Shown here one piece after another: positions 63,033 to 64,000 of a stretch of DNA of 64,000 bases. The stretch's first letter is position 1. Each line of letters begins with the position of its first letter. The translations under genes and the position numbers were made by a program. The notes beneath the pieces are model-generated. The model worked only from the letters and a program-made list of their open reading frames with translations. It had not been told where the DNA came from and did not search any database. Source of the stretch: Sycobia sp. Sy_11 (taxonomy: Eukaryota > Arthropoda > Insecta > Hymenoptera > Epichrysomallidae); contig JACCIC010000028.1 of NCBI GenBank assembly GCA_018907035.1, positions 1,473,501 to 1,537,500 on the forward strand. The letters are read 5' to 3'.

Positions 63033-64000
63033 ACTCTCCTCCCCCCTCTCTCCCTCTGTTCGTGCGCGCGCTCCCCGCGTGGCTGGTACAGTATACATAT
63101 ACAAAAAATGCACAACATTGTATACATAAAGAAGCGTTGCATATGAATTGAAAAAGAGGCTCGCGCGCCCGATGGCCTGGATTGGATGCTTATTGAATGT
63201 AATTCTATGTCAAAATGCGCGTGTATGTATTGCCCCATCAACGATGATATAAAATCGAAAGCTCGCTTCACGCGAACCGACATACGGTATAGGAAAAAAA
63301 AGAAGCAAAAAATACAAAAAAAAAAAAAAAAAAATAGAAAAACAACGAAAGCTATGACACTGATAATACAGAATCGATGCCGCGTTTATTATATTAAAGG
63401 GCCACACCCGGCGCGCGCGCGCGCGCTCGGCGAAATCGGAAATTCTGTAATTAAAAGAGTATAGCGCGCGAGAGAGCGCGGGGTCTCTAAAAATACACAG
63501 GGTTAAAATAAGCTTTGATGGGCGGCCGGCGGCGCGAGGGCGACGTCGAGCTAGAGGGATATATACGGGGATAAGGAGCGGGAGTGAGCGAGAAAGTACT
63601 GCATGATGTGTATATATATATATATAGCGGCAGAGCGAAGACGTCTGGTCTCTGGCCTCAGCGCGCTGTGGTGGAAACCGAAGGCCCATACGATTACACA
63701 ATAACATAATGCATATGCGCGTGTATTATACGAGCCGTATATAATACACTGGCCGACGGGAATTTCTGCCCTGCACCGTCCCAGAGGGGAGGTGTTATTA
63801 TTAAATTAAAATCAGAACGGAAGATGAATTTTTACTTTCTCCACCCTCCCCCCCCCCACCATCTTAAATATCCAGTCGTATAATACCCGACTATTTTTTA
63901 CGTTCGCGTGTTAAATCGCCGTATACGTTGAGACACTGTATATGAATGAATGAAATCCAATTCGTATTCGAGTATTTGAGAGAGAAAAAAGCGTCATTAT

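Larger units (their letters stand above)
62119..64000 (+). other. Vinculin intron 1 (partial)
   Basis: Contains two long (TA)n arrays (62461-62529 and 62647-62699), the second running straight into (TATG)n (62697-62731), a (CT)n array (62983-63030), a poly-A run (63318-63334), a (GC)n run (63412-63426) and a poly-C run (63848-63856). CpG content is high from 62.9 to 63.7 kb. No exon is recognised. Confidence 0.7.

Overview
The window is nuclear DNA from an insect. Most likely it is a hymenopteran (bee, wasp, ant or sawfly), but that is an inference from protein resemblance, AT-rich exons with tiny GT-AG introns, and CpG-rich intronic blocks; no marker pins the order. There is no prokaryotic gene organisation, no rRNA and no convincing tRNA. 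Most long open frames are simple repeats read through as protein (YIYIYI, SLSLSL and RERERE strings).

Positions 1-43 kb. The left part is dominated by a very long tachykinin-receptor gene on the + strand. Only its last three coding exons are recognisable (23883-24079, 30228-30373, 38473-38729). They encode TM6-TM7, the start of the cytoplasmic tail and the rest of the tail of a TkR99D-type receptor. The first 23.9 kb is probably intron. It holds many (TA)n, (CT)n/(GA)n and (TG)n arrays, poly-C/G runs and several CpG-rich blocks. A 1.0-kb internally deleted mariner element sits in the intron after TM7. About 4.6 kb of gene-poor, AT-rich DNA follows the receptor.

Positions 43-64 kb. This is a compact housekeeping cluster: an AIMP2-like exon and cytosolic phenylalanyl-tRNA synthetase alpha (both -), GCC2/GCC185 GRIP golgin (+), mitochondrial glutamate carrier of the SLC25A22/18 type (+), V-ATPase subunit E (-), and the first coding exon of vinculin (+). 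PheRS-alpha and GCC2 are head to head, the carrier and V-ATPase E are tail to tail, and V-ATPase E and vinculin are head to head. Exon boundaries were worked out by hand with consistent GT-AG sites and phases, giving 494 aa (PheRS-alpha), 746 aa (GCC2), 313 aa (carrier) and 226 aa (V-ATPase E).

Most interesting. The AIMP2-like exon (43356-43974) has no usable AUG and lacks the AIMP2 N-terminal half. It starts at a good splice acceptor 207 nt beyond a GTAATA donor that overlaps the PheRS-alpha stop codon. Splicing there would join the two in frame and predicts a 699-aa PheRS-alpha/AIMP2 fusion, physically linking two parts of the translation machinery that are normally separate. Other points of note are two MITEs, both inside the proposed last intron of GCC2 (one belongs to a family with another arm at 27.4 kb), a nine-base-pair perfect hairpin at 29.4 kb, a 39-codon small ORF in a CpG-rich block at 14.7 kb, NRF-1/ewg-like palindromes in two divergent promoter regions, and a marked excess of (TA)n arrays in the receptor locus.
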